Shown one piece after another: positions 33,995 to 45,280 of a stretch of 64,000 bases of DNA. The stretch spans positions 1,538,471,072 through 1,538,535,071 of the forward strand of contig OY856409.1 in NCBI GenBank assembly GCA_963693085.1, written 5' to 3'. Position 1 is the stretch's first letter. Every line of letters begins with the position of its first letter. A program made the position numbers and the translations under genes. This DNA is from Alisma plantago-aquatica (lineage: Eukaryota > Streptophyta > Magnoliopsida > Alismatales > Alismataceae). The notes beneath the pieces were generated by a model, which had not been told where the DNA came from, searched no databases, and saw only the letters and a list, made by a program, of their open reading frames with translations.

Positions 33995-36496
33995 AACTTG
34001 CATTTTTGGAGAGTTGTAGACTGTATCAACATATCAAATTGTGTTAACAAGGAGAACATGACATATGTCAAATGGCAATGTGAGTGTTGATATGGACATT
34101 TGAGGTAGACTAGTAGGTGGGGAGGGGTTTAGGGCAATGTATAGGACCCAAAAAAGGAGTAATTATGGAGGTTATGGGAAAATGAGAATGATTTTAGAGA
34201 GTTGTGAGTGTTATTATTAATAAGTTTGAGGTAGATATTTGGGAGTTAGCTTTGAGTGGGTGCTTTTGAACCCCATTGGAATGTTAAGAAGAATGTACAA
34301 AGCCTGCCAAATAATTGGGAGAAGTAGTTATTGATATTTCTCTCATTTACCTTATGGTGAACAATGCAAGGGCATCAACCAAGTGTACTTCATTTGGTAT
34401 ACGCTATTGAGATTTTATTAGACTATTGTATCTTGTCCATGTTTAAGGAAATATGATATGAAGTGCATGGGTTTGTTGTTTAGTAAGTTTTACCATTTTT
34501 TTTTAAAGAATCTCTACTTTTAGGGCTAGATTTGTTGGGTGTAGTTGGATGTAGTTGTGAGTTATTAATGTAAAAACTACATCAAACTTTTACTTTGTTA
34601 TCCAACTACACTATTTCAAAGAGACTCTTAATTCAAAACCTTTTGTGTTGGTTCATGTCATTCATTATTACTGAGAGCTTGTTATGTTTGTGACCAGTGG
34701 GTGACAAAGTGTAAGTATGTGATGCCAAGCTTCACAAATTACATATAATCAAACTAGTGTTAAGGGTATGATTGAGATGGTGTAATTATAATTTTCATGG
34801 AATACATTTTTATAAAAATAAATTCAAGTTCCTGGAAAACGAGTTCATAGTGATTGGTTTAAAACTTGTGTTGTCATTAAAACCACCTTGTGGAGTTGGA
34901 ATGTTAGGGGTGATGGCATAGATTGGGGGTGACTTTATCTATCTTGAGGAGTTGGAATGTAGTCACTGTGTGCATGTGTGGATTTGTTTATTCATCCCTC
35001 ATTTAGAAGGACACATTAGAAACATTTATCATTTTTGAATTTTCTACCGGGATGGAACAATAGAGATTAACACCTTAAAGTTCCCTACCTTCATGCTTGT
35101 TGGAAGTGGATTGCTTGAATAATGTTGTGGATGGAGAAATATTCCAATGGCACAGACAATTTTGTTGCTTCTAGCAAAATGTTGCTAGGGTCATAAGTAT
35201 TAGAAAGACCATCGAGGATAAATAGCACCTCCTTTTGTGGTTTCTTGCCTAGTCAGAGTTGTGGCTCGATGAGAGGAAGAAGGGAGAGGGCGAGACAACT
35301 AGGAACAAAAGTTTTTTTAGGCCAGTTAACTGCAAAATTCGTGTTCATAACTATATGTATATTACTAGAAGTCCAGGAAAAACTAGGAAACTCAAATTCC
35401 AGATTTTTGTCAAACTAATCATGCAAAAATTATAGCGTAAGTTTACTTTCAATACTTTCAGGACAAATTACACTATAGGAATGTTTGTTGTGGTAGAGAT
35501 CCCTAGACTGGATTACATTCATGACTCCAACAATCAAAATTATATGTTTGCTTAGATGGAGAAGTAAAAAGTCAAAATTCTAGGTTTTTTCCTAATATAG
35601 AGGATGTTGGATTAAGGATTCCTTTTCAAAATCGTCGGATGTCACAATCCTTCTCCACATCACCTTTTACTAGTGACGATCCCTGATCCTCACAACTATC
35701 TAGTCCTCGTGATTCTTCTTTGTTTCATCTAAACAGGGCATCAACTATGTCGACTGTGAATCTATAGTGGGAACCAACCAAAGACCAGACCACAATGAAA
35801 GGGCCACTGTAGTGCGTGTTGAAGGAGTCACCCCATATCACTTCTGAGAATAGCAACCACACTATGCCCCAGAGAAGGAGCTATAGAGAAGACAAGGTGA
35901 TGTTCCCCTGTGGCATGCAAAAGACCTCAAAAAATGTGACATGTCCATCCAACCTATATTTAAGTACAAGATCACTACACTCCTAGGGTTTGACCATGGA
36001 ATTGGGATCTCGAGCACCTCCACAGATGAAAGGTTCAGAGGTTGAGCACTTGCTGAGCGTCCGTGCGATATCGTATGATTTCTAAAAATATAGGTGTAGT
36101 GCTATTGTTGATCGATTGTAGGTCTGAGGATTCCTTATTCATGTCGTGTGAATGTTGTTTGGGGTGCTACAAGTTGTTAGTTGGTGATTGTAGCAATGTA
36201 GGTAGTGGAGAAGAAAAGATAGGGGTGATCCACCTTATCAAGCGATGAAAAAAAATGGTGAGATGATATGTCTACTATATATCTAAAATTGAGGACTTCT
36301 TACTAGAAGTTTCTCAGTCCATCTATTGATCATCTATTGTATGACAAAATTCCAATAACAGTGGTTGGAAGTCAGCAATTTTGCTAGACATCTAATTATC
36401 ATACTTAAAATGCAGCAAACCAAACTTAAATTTTTGGAATATTAATTTACCAAACCCACCACTATCATCATCATCTAAGCCTCTGTTCCAAATATG
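33995..36496. other. Stretch with no recognised gene
   Basis: About 2.5 kb, less AT-rich in parts (35650-36200). Apart from a small MITE at 34523-34627 nothing could be identified. Short open frames here (for example 36063-36248) show no known motif. Confidence 0.5.
34523..34627. mobile_element. PIF/Harbinger-like MITE, 105 bp
   Basis: The left end GGGCTAGATTTGTTGGG and the inverted right end GAGTCTCTTTGAAATAG are weakly alike at the tip, and a matching inner block GTGTAGTTGGAT lies at the same depth in both. TTA flanks both sides (34520-34522 and 34628-34630), the 3-bp target site of this superfamily. The left end also resembles the end of the element at 49289-49735. Confidence 0.5.
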
Positions 36497-38014
36497 TGAA
36501 AAACACTAGAGGGGGTGAACAGGGTTTATTGATAATTTTAAAATTAATTCAACAAACAATCACAAGAATATTGGACAAGGAGACAAGGCTTTTAGAGTGG
36601 TTCCACCCTTAGCAAAAACTATGAGAGTCAGTCCACTACCCAATTGTTTCCAATTGGGATTTTGAAAGTATTTGAATATTATTACCTTCTCAAGGATGTT
36701 ACACAAAATTACAAATACCTTCCCAAACCCTTTGGACAACCTTCACCCCAAATTCATCTCACCAACCTTGAAGCAACCTTCACTTGAAGTAACTTCAAGC
36801 TCTCCCTTGAAGTAGCCATCCTTCTTGAAGTAGCTTCCCTTTGAGACCTTCTATAAGTAGTCTAAAGTCCTCCTTATGCACCTGAGAAGATTCCACCCTC
36901 TCCAATCCACAGCCTCCAACCTAGGAGTAGCAAGGAGAGTACAATGCAATAAGAAGGAACAAGAAAGAAGAAGGGAAAATTACACTTTAACAATGAGCAC
37001 AAGGCTTGAGTCCTATATCAAGAATTTTAGATCTCCTATCCAAAGTGTTTACACATGGAAGTATAGTGGGTAGGAGATGCTAGCCTATAGGACACGAAAT
37101 CTCAGCTTATGGAAATGCTTTGCAAGTGAAAAGTTGCTCAATTACTCACAAGAGTTGATTCTCAATTGCTAGTATGTGTGATAAAGTGAGTTTTATTGTC
37201 CTAAGGCATGTCCTATTTATAGGACTAACCTACTATTACTTAGGGACATTCTAGACACATTCTTGAGTGTTCTTAGTGTGAATTAGCTGTTAGGTATCCA
37301 CTAATGACATTGCTTTGGCTAATTGTTTCGACCTGAAAAAGTTCTGTCAGAGAGTAGCTCGGTCGAAGTATAGTTCGACCAACTTTGTCTCAGTCAAACT
37401 TTTCTTTGACCGAGTGGGAGATTGAGGTTAGTGGATTTCCAACGTTCAACTCAACTCCCAACTACTTGATTCCCACCAAGTCTAACGGCTAGAGAACCAG
37501 TTAGAGACTCAGTCTCAGTCAAAAATAAGTTCGATCAAATATGTGTCTGTGTAGGCTTATGTGCAGGCTATTCATCAGTGCATGTGCATTAGACTTAGGA
37601 GTTTCTCGGTCGATAAATTATTCAATTGAGATTATCTCGGTCGAGAAGTGTTTCGACCGAGACAGACTCTATTATAACACTTTAAGTCATGTGCTAAGAG
37701 TAAAAATGAATGTGCAATTGTGATGCTCATTTAGGGGATGACTTATCTAAGTGTTGTGTGTGGATAGGAAGATCTAACTGCTTGATTTACATGATATCTA
37801 AGTACTTGTACATTATATACTTGTACAAGTTTTTACATTTGATTACAATCATGAAAATAAAGTAATTTAAGCATATAAATCTTCCAAAACTTTACCATCC
37901 ACCGCCTTGTATTCTTGTTCCTGAAATACTCAAGTAGCACATTAGATCCATAATAGTGAATTGTTTGTCATCATCAAAACAAATGGATTATGATAATGTC
38001 CAATTTAGCCAACA
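36497..38014 (-). repeat. Left (3') LTR of the gag-only element
   Basis: On the minus strand it begins TGTTGGCTAAATTGG and ends GTGTTTTTCA. It contains the TCGGTCGAA / TTCGACCGA word cluster at about 37325-37670. A polypurine tract precedes it (38015-38030). Confidence 0.85.
37325..37670. repeat. TCGGTCGAA/TTCGACCGA cluster in the left LTR
   Basis: Inverted pairs such as CTCGGTCGAAGTATAGTTCGACC recur, each about 25 bp with a 5-8 bp centre, alongside decayed forms (CTCAGTCAAACTTTTCTTTGACCGAG). The same cluster is present at 43690-44000 in the right LTR, and similar ones lie in the internal region at 38885-38960 and 41275-41760. Confidence 0.8.
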
Positions 38015-38030
38015 ATTCCCCCTTTTTGAA
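38015..38030 (-). other. Polypurine tract of the gag-only element
   Basis: Minus-strand TTCAAAAAGGGGGAAT directly before the LTR start TGTTGG. Further purine tracts with GGGGGAGAAA at about 38172-38182 and 38231-38243 make a series, as is known in some copia lineages. Confidence 0.75.
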
Positions 38031-38884
38031 GATGGCAAAACATTTCCAATATAAATCAAGAGAATAGAAAACCATGAGTTTCATACCTGAAGTTTACCTT
38101 TTATAGCATACTATTGTTTGTTAGCCAAGAGTTTATGAAACTCATTTTACTTCAAGTTATATTTATATTGTTTCTCCCCCTTTGACATTTCAAAGAGATA
38201 GCCAATTGAAGCATTTATTATGAATTTTATTTCTCCCCCTTAATTTTGTAATTTGATGCTCTTCTTAAATGATATATTCAACTTTTAAGAGCAAGGGGTT
38301 TATTTGTAATGCAAACCACTTATTGTCTAATTTATCCACAATTTATTTCTCAATCATTTGGAAAAAGGTGTTAATCCTTTAAATGATATGAGATCCTTTT
38401 AAGTTCATGGCATGTGTACATTGATTTCCCAATCAATTACAAGGGATGTTAAGCCCTGAAAATGATATGAGATTTCCTTTTAAGAGCATATTAGAATGAT
38501 GAAATATATCTCTAATCAAAAATTAAGGATGTTAAACCTATATTGATATAAAGAGACCATTAAGCTCAATTTAAGAGTTCTAAGGTCATAACCAGTTTTC
38601 AAATTTTCATTTTATCAAGATTTTTCATCATGTGAGCTCCTCTTTAATCTTATAGTCAAGATAGTTTTTGTGATCTCACCCATAATCTTATGATAAATAT
38701 AATTTAAGGATTATAAGGTCATAACAAGCATTAATATTTGATCATAATAAGTCAAACTTTATAATAGATTTGCACAACAATCTTATTCTCAACATGATTA
38801 ACAAATTTCTTGAACCATATCAAAGTATCAAGATTGAGTGCAAAGAAATAATTTTGTATCCCAAATAAGCAATCTGTCAGGCTT

Positions 38885-38960
38885 ATTTTCGATCGACCAT
38901 GACTTTGACCGGGGTGCCCCTCGGTCGAACTTTATTTCGACCGAGAGGCATTTCTACAGA
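38885..38960. repeat. TCGGTCGAA/TTCGACCGA cluster, internal, small
   Basis: Contains CTCGGTCGAACTTTATTTCGACCGAG as a clean inverted pair, preceded by a decayed pair (TTTTCGATCGACC...GACCGG). Confidence 0.8.
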
Positions 38961-39180
38961 TTTACAGTTTAAGCACTCTCATTGATTTACACATTAATGT
39001 TTAAGTATGTGAAGTATCAAGTCTTTAGGTTACTTGATTATATGCATATCAATTTGAAACACTTTAAGTGATACCACTTTTGAAGAATTTACCAATTGAA
39101 AAACAATATGGGCATCACAATGATATTGATTATCTTAGAACAAGTTATTTTTGACAATTCATATCCTAATAAAATTTTGG

Positions 39181-39183
<3 letters not shown>

Positions 39184-39216
<33 letters not shown>
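39184..39216. repeat. (AT)n microsatellite
   Basis: About 16 uninterrupted AT repeats in the internal region of the gag-only element. Confidence 0.95.
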
Positions 39217-39218
<2 letters not shown>

Positions 39219-41274
39219 TTCATGAAATAAGGTCCTTATTTGCAAGAAGCAATTTTGATATCCATAGTGATTGTTCTACTTGCAAAAGGCAATTTCAATA
39301 AAATCATCATTGTTGAACTTCATCTTGATGACAAGAGTTCAACATGTCCAATCATGGCAACAATGTAATCATTTATTGTAAGCAACATTATTTGCATTAA
39401 TAGAAATTTCCATGATACCATCATGATGCTAAAATATATCCTAAGAGCAAGCTTGTGTCGAATTTTAAGCAATATATGAACGTAGTACCTTGCTCTTGAT
39501 TTGCTTAGAATAGATTTTAGATGTAACATTGAAATAGCTCTTTATTCTAAGCAAGTCTCTTATTGTACTAGTTTTTCTCATTTAAAACTTTTTCTCAATT
39601 TATGGTCATACAAACAAATCAGTATTTTTCATATATAGGTAGTGAAGATAGTTTTACTTTTAATTTGCTTAGAATGAATGTTAAATACATTATTAATGTT
39701 TAAATTCTAAGTAAGGTTTTGAGATTTTAATCATTGGTTATGATTTTTTACTAGCCAATAAATATTGTTTATGTGATCATTTATACCATGGATTGCAAGA
39801 CTTATTATTTCATTTAAGATACACTTTTCACATTCATTTTGAATGATGTCAGCTATTCCTTTAAGCATTGCTATGGGTACACAAATGTTAAAGCTTATTT
39901 TTGCTTGTACCTAAGTCTTTTAACTTATTTTCAGATTAATTATGAGATTCTTTAACTCTTTAGAATCATACATCCTTGAGTATAAATTAAAAACAAGTTT
40001 TATATCTCACAGAACTCAAGTTCTTAAAGATACTAATTGAAAAATTGCACCTTAAAAATAGGTTTGTATCTTATAGTATTTAATGACTTGAAGTAAGATC
40101 TTTAATTCATTTTTGCTCTTAGAACAAACAATTAGATAAAACTTTAATCTCTAAGAAGATATCAAAATCAAACTTCTCTTCATTATAACAAATTTTCTTG
40201 CCTTTTTCTTCATAGAAGATTTTATATGCAAAACATAAAGCTTGAAGTCCATAGTATTATCTAGCAAAAAAAATATTCATTCATAACAAATATGATATCC
40301 TTTTCCATAAGCTAAGCACAAGATAATCATTAACTAGTATGTCAAGATGCATTTATGCCATAGAGATTTACCTTAATACAATAATGGCATTTTCAATTTT
40401 AGCATCATCTATATATGCAATGAGCTGAATCACTATGATCATTTTGAAAACAATATCCATTCATGGTTTATATTTATATATAGATCAAAGATTATTTTAG
40501 GCAAACCAAGTAAAAGATGAAACACAATGATCATGGTGAAACAATAAAGGCATATCCATAACACAATGATCATGATAGAACAATAGAATCATATCCATAA
40601 TTTCATGAAATACAATGATCATGATCATTTAAAAGCAAATTTCAAGACACATGGTTTCTATATAGATAGACAAGGAATAAGTAGAACAAACCATGTGGAT
40701 TATGATAAAATAATAATTTTCTTGATTAAATCAACACGGTTCATAATTTTCAGTTTTGAGCCAAACCATGTAGGAGATGAACCAAAATAATCTCATGAGA
40801 AGTAAATCCATGATTTTCTTGATTAAACTTACTCAAATCATCACATTTTTCAGTTTTAAGATTCACAATGTGGAGAATCATACCTTTTAAGGAAGATTTA
40901 TCAAAGAAATATCTTTTTCTTGATCAATCATGGTTCATCAATTTTCAAATTTTAGACAAACCGTGTAAATGAACATGCTTAATCATTTCAAGAAAAATAG
41001 AAATTGAAGGCTTTACAAGGTGTGCATTGATTTCAAGAAAATATTTCTAATTTCTATTTGCATATAGTTTTGATCACATAATTAGTAAATTTACAACATA
41101 TTTAATAAGGATATCAAGAATTAACATATAGATCATGATGCAAATTATCAATATGTGATTTGGGAGTTGTCTCCAAGATTTATGATTCATTCATAATTTC
41201 CAATCAATTTTCATTTATACCAAATTTATAGCAAGTTTATAGCAAACTAAACCAGTTAAACAGGTTTTCCATAA

Positions 41275-41760
41275 CCTTATTCGGTCGAACTCTTTCTCGA
41301 CCGACTTCTTTTTCAGTCGAGATTATTTTCGACCGAGAAGGTTGATGTATCTCCAGTTTTATAAGTTAAAATTCGGTGCAATAAATGTTCGATCGAATTT
41401 CTCTTGGTCGAAGTTTATTTTGACCGACTATGTTACTATTTTTACAGATTCTTACAGGTTACACCATTAAGAATCGGTCCATTTTTCTTAGACCGAAGTT
41501 CTATTCAGTTGAACTCTTCTTCGATTGATAGTTTTTGACCAAAACTTACAGGTTGTTTATAGGTTGTTCCAATTTTTGGTTCGGTCGAGTAATATTGTTC
41601 GATCGGATATCGATTCAGTCAAAGTTTAATTCGACCGATAAGTTTACTATTTATCCAGTTAAATCATCTTATTCCAGAGTCCTCGTCGGTCAAGAATTCT
41701 CTTCGATTGACATGCTTTCGGTCAAAATTTTGTTCGAACGAGAGTGTCTCTGTAGGTTTA
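41275..41760. repeat. TCGGTCGAA/TTCGACCGA cluster, internal, large
   Basis: About ten inverted pairs of the word over 480 bp, arranged as doublets about 100 bp apart (near 41280-41340, 41380-41430, 41470-41540, 41580-41640, 41685-41750). Each pair has 5-8 bp between its halves. Between doublets, phrases such as TTTACAGGTT recur, so the array has a long-period structure as well. Confidence 0.8.
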
Positions 41761-41894
41761 TTTAAAGATGTGTATTTTCAAGTTAGGAGTTTAATTACTT
41801 GGATCAATTTGTTATCCCATTATGTTAAGTTGAGATAGACATAAATATATACAAATTAGAGTCTTTGTTCATATCTCAACTTAATTTTATTCAT

Positions 41895-42795
41895 TTAGTT
41901 TGGGGGTTTTTGAAACCATACCAACTCAACATCCTTTTTCTTATAAGGACATGAGAAGGAATAATGTCCAAGCCTTAAGCAATAGTTACAACAAATTGAA
42001 TCTATCTCATTTCTCTTTTTATGAGTTTGATTTAGATTGTTCTTGGGTACATATGTATACTTGCCTTTAGGTACACTTTGTCTTCTAGGTTTTGGTGTTT
42101 GAGATTTTCCTTTGGGAACATAGCCTAAACCTCTTCTTCCAATTTGTCCAATTGAGTTATTTAGTATTTTATCAAGAATATCTTTATTTTTAAGATTACT
42201 AATTTCCTTTTGAAGTTTTTTGATTTCGTCCATTCTTTTTTTAATGTTTAGGTCAACTTTTTTTAGATTGGATGATATAATATCTCTTTCTTTTGCAATC
42301 TCATCATAGTCTCCATGGTTACACAAAATGGGTTGTCTTTGAAGATCATTTGCTTGAGCTTGCAAGTTTATCTTTTCTTGAGAAAGAAAACTGCAACTTT
42401 CCTCTATTAACTTTAGCTTAATATCATGATCTTTCAGAGGTTTAATGTGTTCTTAAGATCTTCATTTTCAGAGGTAAGAGAAAGAAGTTTAGCATGTAAC
42501 CCATCATTTGTTTTATTAGATTTCTTTCATTTCTTCTTACACTCAATATACTTATCATGTGTTTCTTAAAGGCTAGCAATTAAATATTCTTTTGATAAAT
42601 AAAATAGGCTTACCTCATTTTCTTCTTCACTTATAGTATTAATGAAGCAGTGTGCCTCTTTATGCACCTCTCCTTTCTTTAACTTCCTTGGGCAACTAAG
42701 TGTTGTGTGTCCCGTTCCTAAACACTAGCTACAACTTGTTGAAGGTTGGTCCAAGTTTCTCCTTTTCTTGAGGTTGTATACACAACCACCCTCCA
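41895..42795 (-). pseudogene. Retrotransposon gag with two zinc-knuckle motifs and a coiled coil
   Basis: The likely start ATG at 42795 reads MEGGCVYNL. Shortly after, a first knuckle-like motif (CLGTGHTTLSCPRKLKKGE, near 42750-42690) has its first cysteine pair interrupted by a stop. An acidic stretch (SEEENEVSLF) and a long charged coiled coil follow, partly in the 156-codon open frame 42365-41895 (ERDIISSNLKKVDLNIKKRM). Then come GRRGLGYVPKGK and an intact CCHC knuckle CCNYCLRLGHYSFSC. This order (knuckle, acidic part, coiled coil, GLGY, second knuckle) resembles the C-terminal half of copia gag proteins. The usual N-terminal half is missing. It would package element RNA. Two or three stops or shifts break it. 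Confidence 0.75.
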
Positions 42796-42828
42796 TCTTC
42801 AAGACTCGATTAGAGCTCCTTGAAGTCT

Positions 42829-42840
42829 GCTATGATAGCA
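42829..42840 (-). other. Decayed primer-binding site
   Basis: Two bases inside the right LTR the minus strand reads TGCTATCATAGC, two differences from the initiator-tRNA site TGGTATCAGAGC. It supports minus-strand orientation. Confidence 0.6.
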
Positions 42841-42842
42841 AT

Positions 42843-44346
42843 TGAAAAACACTAGAGGGGGTGAATAGGGTTTATTGATAATTTTAAAATTAATTCAACA
42901 AACAACCACAAGAATGTTAGAGAAGGAGACAAGGCTTTTAGAGTGGTTCCATCCTTAGCAAAAACTAAGGGAGTCAGTCCACTACCCAATTGTTTCCAAT
43001 TGGGATTTTAAAAGTATTTAAATTTTATTACCTTCTCAAGGATGTTACACAAAATTAAAAATACCTTCCCAAACCCTTTGGACAACCTTCACCCTGAAGT
43101 TGTCTCACCAACCTTGAAGCAGCCTTCACTTGAAGTAACATCAGGCTCCCCCTTGAAGTAGCCTTCCTCCTTGAAGTAGATTCCTATTGAGACCTTCTAG
43201 AAGTAGTCCAAAGTTCTCCTTCTCCACCCTCTCCAATCCGCAACCTCCAACCTAGGAGTAGCAAGGAGAATACAATGCAATAAGAAGGAACAAAAAAGAA
43301 AAGAGGAAAATTACACTTTACCAATGAGCACAAGGCTTGAGTCCTATATTAAGCGTTTTAGATCTCCTATCCAAAGTGTTTGCACATGGAAGTATAGTGG
43401 ACAGGAGATGCTAGTCTATATGACACAAAATCTCAGGTTATGGAAATGCTTTGAAAGTGAAGAATTGCTCAATTGCTCACAAGAGTTGATTCTCAATTGC
43501 TAGTATGTGTGCTCAAGTGAGTTCTAGTGTCCTAAGGCATGTCCTATTTATAGGAATAACCTACTAGTACTTAGGGACATTCTAGACACATTCTGGAGTG
43601 TTCTTAGTGTGCAATTAGTCGTTAAGTATCCACTAATGACATTGCTTTGGCTAATTGTTTCGAGCTGAAAAAGTTCTGTCAGAGAGTAGCTCGGTCGAAG
43701 TATAGTTCAACCGACTTTGTCTCGGTCAAACTTTTCTTTGATCGAGTGGGAGATTGAGGTTAGTGGATTTCCAACGTTCAACTCAACTCCCAACTACTTG
43801 ATTCCCACCAAGTCTAACGGCTAGAGAACCTATTGGAGACTCAGTCTCGGTTGAAAATATGTTTGACCGAATATGTGCTTGTGTAGGATTATGTACATGC
43901 TATTCATCAGTGCACGTGCATTAGACTTAGGAGTTTCTCGGTCGAGAAATTATTTGACCGAGATTTTCTTGGTTGAGAAGTGTTTCGACCGAGACAGACT
44001 CTGTTTCAACACTTTAAGTCATGTGTTAAGTGTAAAAATGAATGTGCAATTGTGATGCTCATTTAGGGGATGACTTATCTAAGTGTTGTGTGTGGATAGG
44101 AAGATCTAACCACTTGCTTTACATGATATCTAAGTACTTGTACATTATATACTTGTACAAGTATTTACATTTGATTACAATCATGAAAATAAAGCAATTT
44201 AAGCATATAAATCTTCCAAAACTTTTCCATCCACCGCCTTGTATTCTTGTTCCTGAAATACTCAAGTAGTACATTAGATCCACAAGAATGAAATGTTTTT
44301 CATCATCATAACAAAGGGATTATGATAATTTCCAATTTAGCCAAAA
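42843..44346 (-). repeat. Right (5') LTR of the gag-only element
   Basis: About 1504 bp, direct copy of 36497-38014, with the same TCGGTCGAA cluster at 43690-44000. The terminal CA of the plus-strand end (CCAACA in the left copy) reads CCAAAA here, so the tip is mutated. Confidence 0.85.
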
Positions 44347-44699
44347 ATCTCCCCGTTTTTGAAGATGGCAAAACATTTCCAATATAAATCAAGAGAATAG
44401 AAACCATATGGGTTTCATACCAGAAGTTTACCTTTTATAGCATACTCTTTTTTGTTAGCCAATAGTTTATGAAACTCATTTTACTTCAAGTTATTGATTT
44501 ATATTGTTTCTTCCCCTTTGACATTTCAAATAGATTTCCAATTGAATCATTTATTATGAATTTTATTTATCCCCCTTAATTTTGCAATTTGATGTTCTTC
44601 TTTAATGATATATTAAACTTTTAAGAGTGAGGGGTTTATTAGTAATGAAAACCACTTATTGTCTAATTTATCCACAATTTATTTCTCAATCATTTGCAA
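44347..44699 (-). repeat. Second partial internal region after the right LTR
   Basis: Matches 38015-38357 closely, including the polypurine tract region and the CTTATTGTCTAATTTATCC block, then ends abruptly at CAATCATTTG where Athila/Tat-type LTR sequence begins. It shows that the element was part of a longer LTR-internal array. Confidence 0.8.
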
Positions 44700-44702
44700 G
44701 AG

Positions 44703-45280
44703 GGGGCTCTAGAGCTAGATTTAGTTTCGCTAGGTTCCTACTGCGGATACTTGGGTTAAGGGTTTTAAAAGCGGGTTTTGATTATTAAACTACTATGAAC
44801 AAACAACGAATTAAAGGGAGGAACAAAAACTAAGTTAACCCTAGACTAGATTAAGGCTAAACAAGCAAGAAAGGATTAATATAGGTATGAAAGTGCAAAT
44901 TACACTAAGGCAAGAAAGAGAGAAGCAAAAGAGAAATTAACGAGCTACACTAGGCATGAACAAGACAAGAGCAAAGAAAGAAGCTAACTAGGCAATAAAT
45001 GAGCTAACTAAGCTAAGCAAGCACAAAACTAGGGTTTTAAGTAATAAAGAGAGGTATGGGTTGTTTAGGGCTGTGAACTTATCACTTAAGTTGGGGGGTG
45101 ACACATGAATATTATGATTCCATTTAGATTATCCAAACCAAACAATAAGTTAGAGTCTAATGAATTAACCTAAGCTACTAACTGGCCATGGATATGCTAG
45201 GTTGTGTGCAGGAGAACTAGTCCCTAACACCCCCTACTACCCTTACAAGGCTCAATTGGGTTAGGGATTAGATTTAATTG
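44703..45280 (-). repeat. Partial LTR of the Athila/Tat-type element
   Basis: Matches 47225-47805 over about 580 bp (shared landmarks CTAGAGCTA, TTAAACTACTATGAACAAAC, CTAGACTAGATTAAGGCTAA, GGGTTAGGGATTAGATTTAA). It lacks the LTR end next to the primer site and the part with CACGRCCGTG words. Confidence 0.85.

Larger units (their letters stand above)
36497..44699 (-). mobile_element. Gag-only LTR retrotransposon in LTR-internal-LTR-partial internal arrangement
   Basis: Two direct LTR copies (36497-38014 and 42843-44346) enclose an internal region read on the minus strand: PBS-like site, gag with zinc knuckles, about 3.9 kb of AT-rich non-coding sequence, then a polypurine tract. No protease, integrase, RT or RNase H was found. 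Outside the right LTR the sequence (44347-44699) again matches the internal 3' part (38015-38357), so a second internal copy begins there before being cut by the next element. By eye the LTRs are well over 90% alike. The gag resembles Ty1-copia gags with a coiled coil. Confidence 0.8.

Noticed and set aside
37325..44000. TCGGTCGAA arrays as a CRISPR array
   Set aside because: Spacing is irregular, the repeats are short and degenerate, and the context is a plant retrotransposon.
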